Positions 30,528 through 46,945 of a DNA stretch of 64,000 nt are shown here, piece by piece. The notes beneath the pieces are model-generated. The model saw only the letters and a program-made list of their open reading frames with translations, was not told where the DNA came from and did not search any database. Position 1 is the first letter of the stretch. Every line of letters starts with the position of its first letter. The stretch comes from Cryptomeria japonica (taxonomy: Eukaryota > Streptophyta > Pinopsida > Cupressales > Cupressaceae), in assembly GCF_030272615.1 (NCBI RefSeq), contig NC_081413.1, forward strand, positions 606,336,209 through 606,400,208. The letters run 5' to 3'. Made by a program: the position numbers and the translations under genes.

Positions 30528-33299
30528 TGTGAGGCCTCACCTCGACTCAGTCCGACATTTCAGTGATTTTTATATTGAGACTATTATGGATGCTTTATTT
30601 TGATGCATTTTGGAACTTAGAACTTATATGATTTCAGGATTTGGATAACATTGCTATATATTGATGATTTATTATATGCTTTATGAGATAGAACACTACA
30701 TGATTTTTGAATAAGATGAAATTGTGGTGATAAATGTCGTTATTGATTTTGCAGGACTTTACTAGGATAATAGAATTATGATGTATGTTTAAGTTTATGA
30801 GAATTAGGATGAATTGCTTATGTGAAATTGCCTGGATAAAAGATGTATTTAATTTGTTCAGATGTAAATTGTATGCAAGTGTTGATGTGTATTATTATTC
30901 CTTGGAATTATATTATATGTGGATATTTGAAAGTACTAATGTGTAAATTGAGATGCACAGGAAATTAACCATGTGACCATGGAAAATTTACGGAGAACCA
31001 AACCTAGACTTATGTATGTTCATAAGCCAGCGGTTGTCTATTTGGAGAGACAACACCCCGTTTGTGTTGTATTTTATTCGTAACAAGTATATGCTGCATG
31101 TGTGTTAAGTGTTATTTGAATTTATTGTGTAAAATCCACAAGAGACGATTTCATGTTTTAAATTGTAAAAGTGTTTTATTTGTGTCACTTGACACATGTG
31201 TGGATTTAAGTTTAAATGTTTTATTTTTGTCTCTTGGTGGGAAAGTGTTCAACTATAGCTTTTTCAATTAATGTAACGTGATGTCATAAATACCTTGGGA
31301 AAAGAATCTTTGGAGAGGTCAACATATGTTTGACCCGAAAATAAACTTCAGAGGGGATTAAAATGGGTTAAATGAACACCTAGGGGTAGTTTAATAGGGT
31401 TTCCTAAAGCCCATAAGGTATACCTAAGGGTTAGGGGTAATTTTAGGCAAGTTTCTACTCCTAAGTGACCTTTTTGACACTCTAAAATTTGACTTTTCTG
31501 AGTTGTGCGAAAATTGAAATTAGAAGTTTGGACCTAGTTGTAAACTTTCCTTTTCGAATGAGAGTTCTCTTTCCCATTCTGTCTTACCTTCTTCTTTAGT
31601 TTTTAGAAACTTTTGAGAACTGGGAGAATGTGCTTCTTAAGCAAGAATTTGAAAATTTGAGGGTAATCACCCACTCTCCATTTTTGGAGACAAGAGAATT
31701 TTTGAAAAAGAATAGAATAGATTTGAATAGTAAAATTTGGCTAAGGGTAGAAGAAGAAGATATGTGGAATTGGGCAGCTCTTCCCCAAATACTATCCTAC
31801 CTTTGGGCAGATTAAGGTTGGTTACATTTTTCTTTAAATGACTTTTGTTTGCATGTGTTTTGGAGGTATGTTGGTGTAAGAACTCTGTTTTCTTGTATGT
31901 CCTTTTTGGGAATTTCATTTGGTATTTTGTATTATGTTTTGGTATGTGTTTTGGGAGTTTTTCAAGACCTCTTTCTCTTGGGAGAGAGGAGGATCTTGTG
32001 GGTGGTAGCAGTGACAACCCTCGGGTGAGAGACTCTCGTCTTGAGAGCGATCACAAGGGATTTTTGTGTGACCCTTGCTGCATGGCCTGTTTGTGCAATG
32101 GGGGTCATAAGGAGGGATATAAGGCTAGAATGCCTTGGGGGGCATAAGGAATAAGGGGGTGAAATTCTTGATGTATTTGTTGTGCCATGAGGTGGCTACA
32201 TGTTTTCCATACTTGCAGTTCTCCTCAGGGTATTGTCTACTACCACCCTTAAAAAGGTCATCACCAAAGTGTGGTGCAGTGTAGTCGGGATGGGAGTGTG
32301 TCTGAAATCTGTGTGTATTTTTTTGTCTTCTATGTGTTTGCATGTTTGTATCCCATCTAGGGCTTGGTTCTCCGAGCTCGGGGGTGGCTACCAGTTAGCC
32401 TAGGCTGGGAGGTGAGCACTCCATGGTCATATTTGTGATTTATTATGCAAGATTGTCGGGAGAAAAGAATAGGAGAAGTGAAAAGTTGCAAGAGATGATT
32501 GTTGCAGAAATTTAATTGCAATTGTATTTATTAGTTTTAAAAGGAGAAATACACCCTCATTCGTTGGAATGAGAGGCTAATTGTAAATTCAAAGTATAAA
32601 CATGAGATTAGTTATTGTGTTTAAATAAAGAAACATCTTGTAAACTTTGCAGAATATCTTTAATAATGTAAAAAGCTAGATATATTCCTATACTCTATTT
32701 GAAAAGAATTATTTTTGAATTGCATGCAATAGTCATTGAAATATGAAAATCAGTTTTATTTAATTCTGTGTTTTTCTTTTTATCTGTGAATTTGTCTTCA
32801 TTTTAATTGCAGAAAATATGAGTGGTAGTTGTTGTTAGATTTTAATAAAAATATCTAGTCAGTTGCTGTAGTAATTACATAATCAGTAAATGTATTTATT
32901 GCAGAAAGAAATTATGTATTCCTAAACTAGTATTCCCTAAGTTCAGAAAAAAAAATATATCCGATGTGTTATGATAAATAGTTTAGCAGGAAATTTATTC
33001 CATTCTTAGGCATTCAAAAAAAAAATAAATAGAAAAGGCATAAGTTAGATTTGCATGCATATTGTATATCGAAAAATAAATTATATATTTCTGTATTTTG
33101 TAAAAGCAATATAGTAGAATGAAGTTTGAAAATCATTAACCCATCTATAACCTCTTCATCTAAATCAAAATACTAGAGCCTATTTATTTTAATTGGATGC
33201 CTCATGGAATTTGTAAATTCATACAAATATAGTATTAAGGCAGTATGCATGTATATCATTATAACTATGTTTAAAAGAAAAGAAAAGAAAATGCGTTGA

Positions 33300-33345
<46 letters not shown>

Positions 33346-33905
33346 TTAAAAATAAATGTATCTAAATATATTAAAAAAAAGAGGTGTATATATATATATT
33401 TATTTAAAAAATATATATATAAAAATAAAAATATTTATAACTTTAAAAAAAAATGGTTTTTTTTTCTAGTATTGCTGCGGACCCCACTGTGCGTACACAC
33501 AGTGGTCGGCCTCACGGCTTCCACTGTGTGAACACACAGTGTGGGCCGTGGCTTCCACTGTGTGGTCACATAGTGTGGGCCGCTGCGGCTCCCACTGTGT
33601 GGACACACAGTGTCGGCCGCGACCGCCACTGTGTGGACACACAGTGGTGCCGCGCTGCCACAGTGGCGCCCCCGTCGCCCCTTTGACCTGCGAACTTCAC
33701 CATGGCCGCCGCTCGATGGGTTTCGACCCTGCACAAAACGCCTGAGCACCCCCCCCTCCCCTGCTGCAAAACATAGGAAATAAAATGGAACCCTAGCCCA
33801 GTTAGGGCTAGGGTAAATAAGTGAAGTGTGATGTTTTAAAAAAAATAAAAAATAATATATATATAAAGAGAAAATAAAGAAAGGGTTAGGGTTAAATGGA
33901 GAATA

Positions 33906-33969
<64 letters not shown>

Positions 33970-34060
33970 AAAGAATGGTGGAGATACGAATTAGATATTA
34001 ATGGGAAAAAGAAGGTGGTGTAGATAGGGTATTTAGTATCGTAATTTAAATGTTAGAGTT

Positions 34061-34124
<64 letters not shown>

Positions 34125-34854
34125 AATGGTGGAGATACAAATTAGATATTAATGGGAAAAAGAAGAAGGTGTAGATAGGGTATTTAGTATCGTAATTTAA
34201 ATGTTAGGGTTTGCATGGGTTTTCTAAGAGTTAAAATATTTGAACGAGAATGAGTACGTTGTATTAATATTTGCTAAGGAAAAATATATGTAATTTAGTT
34301 ACCTATAATAAAGATATTTTAGGATACATTATGTGTATTAATGTTTATTTTATTTTTAAACAATTAATAATAAGGTTGTTTATAGGACGAATGGTAAATC
34401 AACTATTTAATTAAGAGTTGGTTGCCAATCATGGAACTATAAAAGAAAAGGGTTGTGTTGTTTTGATTTTAATAAAAATAAACTTATGGGAGACATTTCT
34501 TAAGAAATTAATTGACATTTTAATCGATTATTTTAATTATTGATTTAAAATGAATTTTAGATAACATGGACTTATTGGAGATTAATAATATCCTCGCCAA
34601 ATGTTTTAGGGAGTTTTGATTTTAAATAACTATTAACCAACTTGACGAGTTAATAAATATATTCTCATGGTATTCTGCAATAAATTTTAAATTAATTTCG
34701 TTACTTGATTTAATAACAAAATAGCTCGAATATAGTTTGGACAAAATACATTAGTGCATGTCATGTTAGCAAACTTTATGTTACCTAGTTACTTTAAAAA
34801 AAAAAAAAATCATTGCATTTTATTTATTTTTTGCCCTAAATTTTGGGCATGACA
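30528..34854 (+). repeat. 5' LTR of large chromovirus (4,327 bp)
   Basis: It runs from TGTGAGGCCTCACC to TTTTGGGCATGACA. It contains (TA)n at 33303-33345 and 34063-34122, (CA)n at 33909-33959, a GC-rich palindrome array at 33484-33650, and a ~90-bp block (GAATGGTGGAGATACRAATT...) duplicated 151 bp apart at 33972 and 34123. About 2% substitution difference from the right LTR was seen over the first few hundred bases. Open frames inside it have no recognised domain. Confidence 0.95.
33484..33650. repeat. Array of five imperfect palindromes, 5' LTR
   Basis: CCACTGTG...CACAGTGG-type palindromes start at 33484, 33521, 33555, 33592 and 33626, so spacing alternates 37/34/37/34. They are embedded in a GC-rich island within an AT-rich LTR. 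Confidence 0.85.
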
Positions 34855-34857
34855 TTT

Positions 34858-34873
34858 TGGTATCAGAGCAAGG
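34858..34873 (+). promoter_or_regulatory. Primer binding site, tRNA-iMet type
   Basis: TGGTATCAGAGCAAGG lies three bases after the LTR and matches the initiator-Met 3' end except at one position. Confidence 0.92.
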
Positions 34874-35026
34874 TTTCCACACTAGGAACCTTACTCCACT
34901 GACGTTTCGGCTTAGATTATTTAAATTATTTTTGTTAAATTGATTTTATAAGACATTTAAATTTAATTGAATTAATATTATTCTAAAAGAAATTAATTAT
35001 TTATTTTGCCTTATTTTCCTCTTAGG

Positions 35027-36466
35027 ATGCCTCCGACAATGCGACAAGCTCGCAAGCGCGGACGGGGTCCTAGACGTGTGCGCATAGCATGCGAAGAGGT
35101 AGTGAGGGAGGCATCGGTTCCAGAAGAGAACCCAGGAGCACCTCGCGAACAACCAAATGAACCTAACCGAGACCTCTTAGCAACAATACAGAATCTTATT
35201 GGCATAGTTCAGGAAAGGATCCCAGCAGAGAACCCTCAGGTTAGAAGTCATGACTCTGGGAGTCATAGATCTGTTGATAGAGAACGAAGCAGGAGCCCTG
35301 CTCCTATTCCTATAGAGTGTCAGGGTGGAAATGAGCCAGAGTCTGTGCATATGCCAGGACCACCTCCAACGGTAGAACCAGTTTATTTTGAGAGAGCTCA
35401 TTAGGATCCAGGGGATCTTATCAAGGAGGTCATGTGCCTCCAGCCACCATCCTTCGGAGGTTCTACCGACGGGGTAGAGGCCGAGGCATGGCTTTTGAGT
35501 CTTGAGAGGTGCTTTGCGTTGCGTTCTTACGAGAGCAAGTTAAAAGCAAGTGTCGCAGTCCATCTGCTGAGAGGATCGGCCTCCACTTGGTAGAGACAGG
35601 AAGAGTACAAATGTAGATTAGTTCCTGATACTCTCACTTGGGAGATATTCACAGAGAGGTTCCGCGAGAGGTACCTATCAGAACACTTCAGGCAGTGTCG
35701 TATAGATGAATTTCACGATCTCCAAGAAAAAGGCTTATCAGTAACCCAATATGAAAGCAAATTCTTTGAGTTGTTGCCTTATGTAGATTATCTAAAGGAT
35801 GAGAAACTTCTTGTAAACTGCTTCATTAGAGGGTTAAATGCCGGGATAGCCAGGCCTGTTAGGATGTCTGCTCTAGAGAGCCTTCGAGTTGCTATGGAGA
35901 AGGCACTGATTGCTGAGGAAATTCAGGTCAGACCACAGGACAATAGGGATCGGTTTCAGAACTGAAATCCCACACCTCAGACTTATAGATTCCAGAAACC
36001 TCATTGGAAAGGAAACAACCGAAATTCTCAGGGGTTCTCCAAACCCCCTCCTCTGCAATAGACACCACAGAACCAGAGGCAGAAGCCCCCACAGTATCAA
36101 CAGGGCTCCAAGCCCAAGTAGTGGCAGACTCAGGGACAGAGACGCGATCAGAGAGCACAGGGGTAGTACACATAGTCGGCGAGGACTTAGCAGTCCTCCA
36201 GGGGTGGGTACAGCGGACCCAGTAGGACAGGAGGTCAGGCTTTCTCTAGGCCTCAGGGCGCCCAGTTCCAGGCACGGGGTGCTTGCTTTACGTGTGGAGC
36301 CATGGGGCATATGGCGAGGGATTGCCCTTAGGGTCAGGTGGCAGGGAATCAGCGGATGGCCGCTTCAGAGCCGACAGTTGGTGATATGGGCAGGTCCCAT
36401 AGAGTATTCGTAGCGGTTGACAACCGCTAGGCTGAGCATCAGGCCACGGTTATCGAATCTACAGGT
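35027..36466 (+). pseudogene. Chromovirus gag with many in-frame stops
   Basis: ATG at 35027 opens MPPTMRQARKRGRGPRR. The capsid-like region (FGGSTDGVEAEAWLLSLE, LTWEIFTERFRERYL, QYESKFFELLPYV) follows after a TAG at 35402. A CCHC knuckle, CFTCGAMGHMARDC, lies at 36284-36325. Ten stops (35402, 35591, 35963, 36059, 36119, 36164, 36173, 36188, 36329, 36428) interrupt an otherwise single frame. No indel was detected. Confidence 0.87.
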
Positions 36467-37210
36467 ATGATCAAAGGTAACAATGTATCTATTTTGTTTG
36501 ATTTAGGAGCTACTGACTCCTTTATATCTCCATTGATTGTGGAGTGTTGCGGGCTAGTGGCAACTAGACAGGGTGTCAATTGGGAAGTGGAATTAGCTTC
36601 AGGGGCTAGAGTGTCAGTGGAATCAGAGGTTAGAGCATGTCAGCTGCAGATTGGCAAGACCACCACTTTAGTAAACCTTAGAGTGACTCCACTTGGATCT
36701 TACGGAATCGTACTTGGCATGGATTGGCTTTATGCTCACAGAGTCAGGATGGATTGCCGCCTGAAAAAGATCGAGTGTGAGGATGATCATGGTTCGCCCA
36801 TAGTTATTACCGGGATTCAGAGGCCTGTGTCTCTTCGTATGATCTCCGCAATGCAGCTTAAGCAGAGCATGTGAAAGGGATGTTAGCTTTTTGCTATCAC
36901 TATCAGTGACAGAGGAGAAGAGGAAGAAAAAGAAACATCGCTTGATGACCATCCTATCCTTAAGGGATATTCAGATGTATTTCCTTCAGAGTTACCGGGA
37001 ATGCCGCCCCATAGAGAGATTGATTTTCATATAGACCTAGTACCAGGAGCCGAGCCAGTTTCCAGAGCACCTTATAGGATGACCACAAATGAGCTTAATG
37101 AACTCAAAATACAGCTTGAGGAACTCCTTGAGAAGGGCCATATTCGTCCTAGCGTATCCCCTTGGGGTGCACCAGTCATCTTTGTTAAGAAGAAGGACAG
37201 ATCTCTCTGA
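36467..37210 (+). pseudogene. Chromovirus protease and RT N-terminus
   Basis: The protease segment has ILFDLGATDSFIS: the active-site Ser/Thr of D-S/T-G is replaced by Leu (TTA, 36503-36505), consistent with TCA to TTA. GIVLGMDWLYAHRV is the protease C-terminal motif. Stops at 36872 and 36884 precede the RT connection ([19 protein letters not shown]), which is closed by TGA at 37208 where an Arg codon is expected. Confidence 0.85.
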
Positions 37211-37216
37211 TTATGT

Positions 37217-38860
37217 ATGGATTATTGGCAACTAAATAAAGTAACCATCAAGAACCGGTATCCTTTGCCCAGAATTGATGATTTATTCGACCAACTTCAG
37301 GGTGCCAAAGTCTTTTCCAAAATAGATCTGAAGTCAGGATACCATCAGCTGAGAATAGTGGAGAGTGATATCCACAAGACCGCATTTCGCACTAGATATG
37401 GTCACTATGAGTTCACCGTAGTCCCATTCGGACTTACGAATGCCCCAACAATTTTTATGAGCCTCATGAATGGGGTGTTCCATACATTTCTGGACCGTTT
37501 TGTTATTGTGTTTCTCGATGATATACTGATATATTCTTGGAATGAGAAGGAGCATGAGGAGCACCTGAAACAGGTATTGCAGTGTTTGTGGGATAACCAG
37601 TTGTTTGGCAGTTTGTCGAAGTGTGCTTTCTTTCGGTCAGAGGTCAAGTACCTTGGGCATGTTATTTCCGGTGATGGGATCTTAGTTGACCCATCAAAGA
37701 TTAGGGCTATTATGGATTGGCCAGCGCTAACCAGTGTGACAGAGGTTAGGAGTTTCATGGGCTTAGCAGGGTATTACCGACGTTTTGTCGAGAGATTCTC
37801 CAGAGTTGCACACCCTATTACTTCTCTTCAGCGTAAAGGGAAGAAATTTGAGTGGATAGAGAAGTGCAAGAAGGCCTTTCAGGAACTCAAGAAGGTACTT
37901 ACTAGCGCTCCGATCCTTGTTGTACCAGATCCCACAATGGACTTCATGGTTTGTACAAATGCTTCACTAGAGGGTTTAAGAGCAGTTCTTATGCAGGATG
38001 GTAGGGCCATAGCTTTTGAGTCTAGGAAACTTAAGACTCATGAACTTAATTACCCCACTCATGACCTTGAGCTCGCAGCAGTAGTGCATGCACTTGTGAG
38101 GTGGAGACACTTCCTTTTAGGTCATCACTTTGAGTTGCATTCAGATCATCAGAGTCTTCAGTACATCTTCACTCAGCCGAACCTTAATGCACGTCAGAGG
38201 AGATGGATGGAGTTCTTGTGCGAATATGATTTTGACATTCACTACATCAAAGGAAAGGAAAACGTAGTTGCAGATGCTTTGAGTAGGAGACGTCACGAGA
38301 TTTACACCATATCTATGGGCATGGATTTGAGAGACCGTATACTACAACACTTGCCAAAGGATGGATGGTATGCAGAGGTTGGTCAGGTAATACGATCTCA
38401 TGTTACTCTAGAAGGGAAATATGTGGATTACTCTTTGGAGTCCGATGGACTGTTACGCCACATAGGGCGCATTTATGTACCTTCCTTCAGAGGGTTGCGA
38501 GAGTTCATTGTCACAGAGGCTCATAGAGCTCCCTATGTAGTGCATCCCGGAGTTAAAAAGTTGCATGCTGATTTGAGGCAGTTATATCATTGGCCAGGAA
38601 TGCGGCAACTCATTGCTGAGATAGTAGCTCGATGCCTCGAGTGTCAGAGAGTAAAGGCAGAGCACTGCCATCCAGGTGGGTTGCTCCAGTCTCATGCTAT
38701 ACCAGAGTGGAAGTGGGATACTATATCCATGGATTTCATCATTGGTCTTCCTATGTCTTCTCGTCGCCATGATGCTATCTTGGTGACAGTTGACAAGTTG
38801 ACCAAAGTAGCTCACTTTTCAGCAGTCCGTACTACATTCACAACTCTAGCAGTAGCATAG
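37217..38860 (+). CDS. Chromovirus RT, RNase H and integrase N-terminal part
   Basis: A 547-residue open stretch within the broken polyprotein. RT has [13 protein letters not shown] and FLDD at residues 99-102. RNase H lacks its first catalytic Asp: VCTNAS has N248 in place of [10 protein letters not shown] ends RNase H. Integrase begins with the HHCC region ([20 protein letters not shown]) and the first catalytic Asp in [12 protein letters not shown] at 38858 ends it where Gln is expected (LAVA-stop-VFLRD). The Met at 37217 follows an in-frame stop and is not a true start. Confidence 0.9.
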   Translation: MDYWQLNKVTIKNRYPLPRIDDLFDQLQGAKVFSKIDLKSGYHQLRIVESDIHKTAFRTRYGHYEFTVVPFGLTNAPTIFMSLMNGVFHTFLDRFVIVFLDDILIYSWNEKEHEEHLKQVLQCLWDNQLFGSLSKCAFFRSEVKYLGHVISGDGILVDPSKIRAIMDWPALTSVTEVRSFMGLAGYYRRFVERFSRVAHPITSLQRKGKKFEWIEKCKKAFQELKKVLTSAPILVVPDPTMDFMVCTNASLEGLRAVLMQDGRAIAFESRKLKTHELNYPTHDLELAAVVHALVRWRHFLLGHHFELHSDHQSLQYIFTQPNLNARQRRWMEFLCEYDFDIHYIKGKENVVADALSRRRHEIYTISMGMDLRDRILQHLPKDGWYAEVGQVIRSHVTLEGKYVDYSLESDGLLRHIGRIYVPSFRGLREFIVTEAHRAPYVVHPGVKKLHADLRQLYHWPGMRQLIAEIVARCLECQRVKAEHCHPGGLLQSHAIPEWKWDTISMDFIIGLPMSSRRHDAILVTVDKLTKVAHFSAVRTTFTTLAVA

Positions 38861-39793
38861 GTGTTCTTGCGAGACATTGTTAGACTTCATGGTGTGCCCC
38901 GCAAGATTATTTCTGACAAGGATTCTCTTTTCACTTCTTCCTTTTGGAAGTCATTACAGGCAGCTATGGGCACTAAGCTCAATTTCAGTACAACCTATCA
39001 CCCGGAAACAGATGGTCAGACAGAGAGGGTCAATTAGGTGTTAGAAGATATTCTTCGCATGTACGTCATGGATCATCAGACCCAGTGGGAGGAGTATCTT
39101 CCCATAGTGGAGTTTGCCTATAACAATGGGCATCACACTTCTTTGGGAATGCCACCCTATCAGGCATTATATGGCAGGCCTTGCAGGACGCCCTTGAGTT
39201 GGGATCACATAGAGGACAGAGTTGCTATTGGTCCTGAGATAGTTCGGGATATGGAACAATAGGTGGATTTGATTAGGCAACGTCTTAGAGAGGCTCAGGA
39301 TAGACAGAAGAAATATGTTGATGCAAAGAGGATAGATCGTAGCTACTTGGTTGGAGACAGAGTCTTCTTGAGAGTGCGACCGCATAAGAGTCCAATCCGT
39401 TACGGAAAGGGTTCTAAGCTTGCACCTCGCTTTGTAGGACCTTTTGAGATTCTTGAGAGGATAAGCCCAGTTACCTATTGTTTACCATTGCCGCCTAGCC
39501 TGTCATGCATCCACGATGTGTTTCATGTATCAGTTTTGAGAAAATATATCTATGATGAGTCTCACATTTTAGATTGGGATGCCTTGCAGGTGGAGTCGGA
39601 TGGACAGCTAGCTTTGGAGCTCATTTGCATTTTGGCACGCCGGACACTGGCCCTTTGAGGTCGAGAGCTGGACCAGGTTAGGGTCCAGTGGGATGGCTAT
39701 GATGAGGTTACGGCTTCATGGGAGGACGCAACACGCATGAGATCAGAGTACCCCCACATCTTTGATGAACTCCAGGAGGAAGTTCATGCCTAG
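38861..39793 (+). pseudogene. Chromovirus integrase core, C-terminus and chromodomain-like tail
   Basis: The same frame continues with IISDKDSLF (second catalytic Asp) and DGQTERVN (Glu). After a TAG at 39035 comes the conserved EYLPIVEFAYNN, after a TAG at 39260 the tail DRVFLRVRPHKSPIRYGKG and LPPSLSCIHDVFHVS, and after a TGA at 39656 a chromodomain-like segment (VRVQWDGYDEVTASWED). The natural stop TAG is at 39791-39793, overlapping the polypurine tract. Confidence 0.87.
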
Positions 39794-39803
39794 AGGGGGA
39801 GGG
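39792..39803 (+). promoter_or_regulatory. Polypurine tract
   Basis: AGAGGGGGAGGG abuts the 3' LTR start TGTGAGG at 39804 directly. Confidence 0.93.
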
Positions 39804-44344
<4,541 letters not shown>

Positions 44345-44349
44345 TTCTT
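44345..44349. repeat. Chromovirus TSD, right (TTCTT)
   Basis: Matches 30523-30527 exactly. Confidence 0.93.
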
Positions 44350-44550
44350 GTCTGTATCAAAGGAAATGCAAGCATCACCAAAACTACCCCTATCTCCCCT
44401 TCTTTGATCTGAACCATAACACTGAAACTGGTTAGCACGAGGTGGAAACCAAGGCCAATGGTTGTCAAGACGCCGTGAGCCATTCTCGAGCTCTCGCGTT
44501 CGAAATTCTCCGCCACCTGCAAACCCTAACCTCCTCCTGCACTCCATACT
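44350..44550 (-). mobile_element. LINE 5' end with ORF1 start
   Basis: The minus strand opens ATG at 44547 (MECRRRLGFAGGGEFRTREL) only three bases inside the element. It runs to the chromovirus insertion, where DTDKN continues in frame with the NKWGHSR segment on the other side. A natural 5' UTR is almost absent, so the copy may be slightly 5' truncated. Confidence 0.85.
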
Positions 44551-44566
44551 ATTTGTCTTAAGCCTT
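44551..44566. repeat. LINE target-site duplication, right copy
   Basis: ATTTGTCTTAAGCCTT, one change from 23340-23355. Confidence 0.88.
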
Positions 44567-44660
44567 TTATTAATTAAATAGATCTTTATTTATTTAATTA
44601 ATTCACTTATCCTCTTCTAGCCTTTCCCTATTTAAATGAGGGTTGTTCTCGCCCAGTACT
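44567..44660 (+). repeat. Tat-like LTR, right fragment
   Basis: It continues the interrupted LTR with TTATTAATTAAATAG and TTTATTTAATTAATTCA blocks, like those at about 56305 and in the Tat LTR U3. The far edge is not determined. Confidence 0.45.
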
Positions 44661-45142
44661 GCAAAGGTGGTCGTGTAATTGTTTTGTTTTAAAAATCATA
44701 GTCTTGAAGGTCTATTCATGCATTTAATTGTCTGAAACAAAAATATGAGCCATTTCTCGAGCCTTTGGTTTACACTGCTATGAATAGTTTTGTAGCGTGT
44801 TAAATGGTAGTAGTCATTATTTCACAATTGCATAATGGTAAAACCAATATAAAGTTTGATAGGAGGTAGGGATAGGTGTGGTGGATGGGAAGAAGGAAGA
44901 GTGTAATGAACAAAATAAATATTACTGAGACATTGTGTCACTGAAGAGAACACGAGATAATAAGATGAACACACTATCATTTATGCAATAAATGCCTATC
45001 TATTTTTATACGCTTAAGAATTTTTCATTATAAACCTACCAAACAAACATAACATGAAGAAAGGAATGAGACAACATCTAATGTAATGGAATTATAGCAG
45101 CCTACAAAGGACATCAGTATTGTCACAGAGCAATCACACTAT
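44661..45142. other. Unassigned stretch
   Basis: No gene or clear repeat structure was recognised; it may be the rest of the interrupted LTR. Confidence 0.3.
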
Positions 45143-46323
45143 TGATAAACTTATAAGGCACTGAGAGGGGGGTTGAATCAGTGCAAACAAAAACAATATA
45201 CATCTGATCACCACTTTAATCAACTTGAAGCTTATCAAACATGCAAGGAAAATAAACACATAAGCTAACACCCAAGAAAACATGCAACTCATAACACAAT
45301 GTTTTAACCCAAATGGGTATAACCATGGTGGGAATAGGTACCCACAAGGTCAACTATCTGCAAAATAGGGATCTGACCGATTAAGGTCTTACAACTGATC
45401 TTTTAGGAGCACACCCGGTTAAGAGTGTCTTAGCCCGGTTAAGAGCTATTACAATAAGGTCTTTTAGGACTAGCCTTGTTAGGAGCTATCCAGCTATTGG
45501 ATTTCAAAACACAAGCTAATGTGTCACCTGGTTAGAGGATTTAAACCTTCGGACCTGTGAGGATCCTACTGCATCCTGTCAAGAGTGACCTTGTTAGAGG
45601 ATTTTATGTTGCTACAACTATTAGGGAACAACAAGTGACTGATCTATTGTTAGCACCTCTGTGCCTGATTAGATCCGCTTCAAATTTGCTTCTAACACTG
45701 ACTAAACATCAATACAAAGATTCTTCTTTCACCGCACAATCAATTTCGCACTATAGATCTCATGTCTGATACATCATCACACAATATACACCTTTTTATA
45801 AACAACTCTACTAAGTCGGCTAAAAGCCTTTGGAACAATTTCCTAGGTTCAATGTATCTAGTCAATCTTCCTCATTACGCTTTACACATGTCAGCCACAT
45901 AATTCATAACTCAAAAATAAAACATTATGTCTTCGATTTACCGATCTAAGTAACTCTGCTCTACCAGTTAACTGTTCTTCTTGACTGACTTCTCAGTACA
46001 TCATAACTCGCTCATTCCATCGAATCTACTAATGCAGTTCTAGTCATAGACTCATGCCAGTGTCATGAACATACGTTCCAAACCGCAACACTTAACTCTT
46101 CATTGATATTCCATATTGGTCGCTTGATCATAACACTGTCGCTATTTACTGGTTTGTTGTCATGTTTACTAGTTCACTGTTTAACTGCTTCCACTACAGG
46201 TTAGGCTTTACCGATTGGACTAAATGACTTAGATGACTAGCAAAATATGGTTGCCATCAATGACAACACAAAACAAGTCATCAATCAACCTATTACAACT
46301 CTAACATCATCATCAAGCCAACA
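45143..46323 (-). repeat. 3' LTR of minus-strand Copia-like element (1,181 bp)
   Basis: On the minus strand it starts TGTTGGCTTGATGATG directly after a polypurine tract and ends ...CTTATAAGTTTATCA. It has TATAAAAA near 45793-45800 and the U5 C-rich hairpin. The plus-strand phrase AACCCAAATGGGTATAACCATGG resembles, in reverse, the ...CCATGGTTTTTCCCATTTGGGTT of the 13650 LTR, so both are Copia LTRs. Confidence 0.68.
45158..45184 (-). other. U5 hairpin of second Copia LTR
   Basis: GCACTGA (45158-45164) and TCAGTGC (45178-45184) flank a 13-base purine/C-rich loop. They sit 15 bases from the LTR end, as in the 14703-14733 hairpin but with a different stem sequence. Confidence 0.65.
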
Positions 46324-46338
46324 ATCTCCCCCTTTGGC
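46324..46338 (-). promoter_or_regulatory. Polypurine tract of Copia-like element
   Basis: The minus strand reads GCCAAAGGGGGAGAT followed by the LTR start TGTTGG, a common plant Copia arrangement. Confidence 0.75.
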
Positions 46339-46945
46339 ATTGATGGCAACACTTAGGAAAAAAATTGTCAACTAAGTGTTAGATTACAAAAATTATGACT
46401 CATGACTCAAATACATACAAAACTCCCCCTTAGTAATTACATGCTATTACAAAATTTTAACTGACCAATACTACTCCCCCTTTGACAACAATAACAAAGG
46501 TAAACAAATATATGAAAATATAAATGCAATATGTATCAAAATTTGCATTACCAAAATATATATAGGAGTTTAGAATGTTTTACAATGTCATCTTATGAAA
46601 TACATCTGCAAAAATAGACTTCAAAAGTGTCAAATCATTGTGCCAAGCCTCCAAAAGTGTCCCTGTTATCTCAGTATGTGTCCAGATCTAAGATGCAAGC
46701 TTTTCCATGGCAGCAAGTGTGCTCATCTCTGGTGTAGCCAAAATTGCTTCAGTCTCCTTGTAGCCTCTTTGCAAAATTTCAATCGTAGGGACTAATAAAG
46801 TCAGTAACTCCTACAATGAAGTTGTCCTTTTTACCTGTTCAGCTTCATAAACCTTAAGCTTTTACTGTAGTCCAGAAATTGATCTACCAAAATTGATTGC
46901 AAAATCATTCAAGGGATTGAATGATTCACTCAAAACTTTTAGCTC
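46339..46945 (-). other. Non-coding internal region of Copia-like element
   Basis: This lies between the last internal ORF and the polypurine tract. An autonomous Copia element would end RNase H close to here, but no RT or RNase H motif is seen in any frame. Confidence 0.45.

Noticed and set aside
31845-32147. 100-codon plus-strand ORF repeated in both large LTRs (also 41258-41545), and the 116-codon minus-strand ORF beside it
   Set aside because: Their conservation is explained by the ~98% identity of the two LTRs; no domain, and they overlap each other on opposite strands.
33435-33956. 173-codon minus-strand ORF across the LTR palindrome array
   Set aside because: It is made of the (CA)n microsatellite and palindrome repeats translated by chance.
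33909-33959. (CA)n and (TA)n arrays as possible CRISPR or regulatory repeats
   Set aside because: They are plain dinucleotide microsatellites without spacers.
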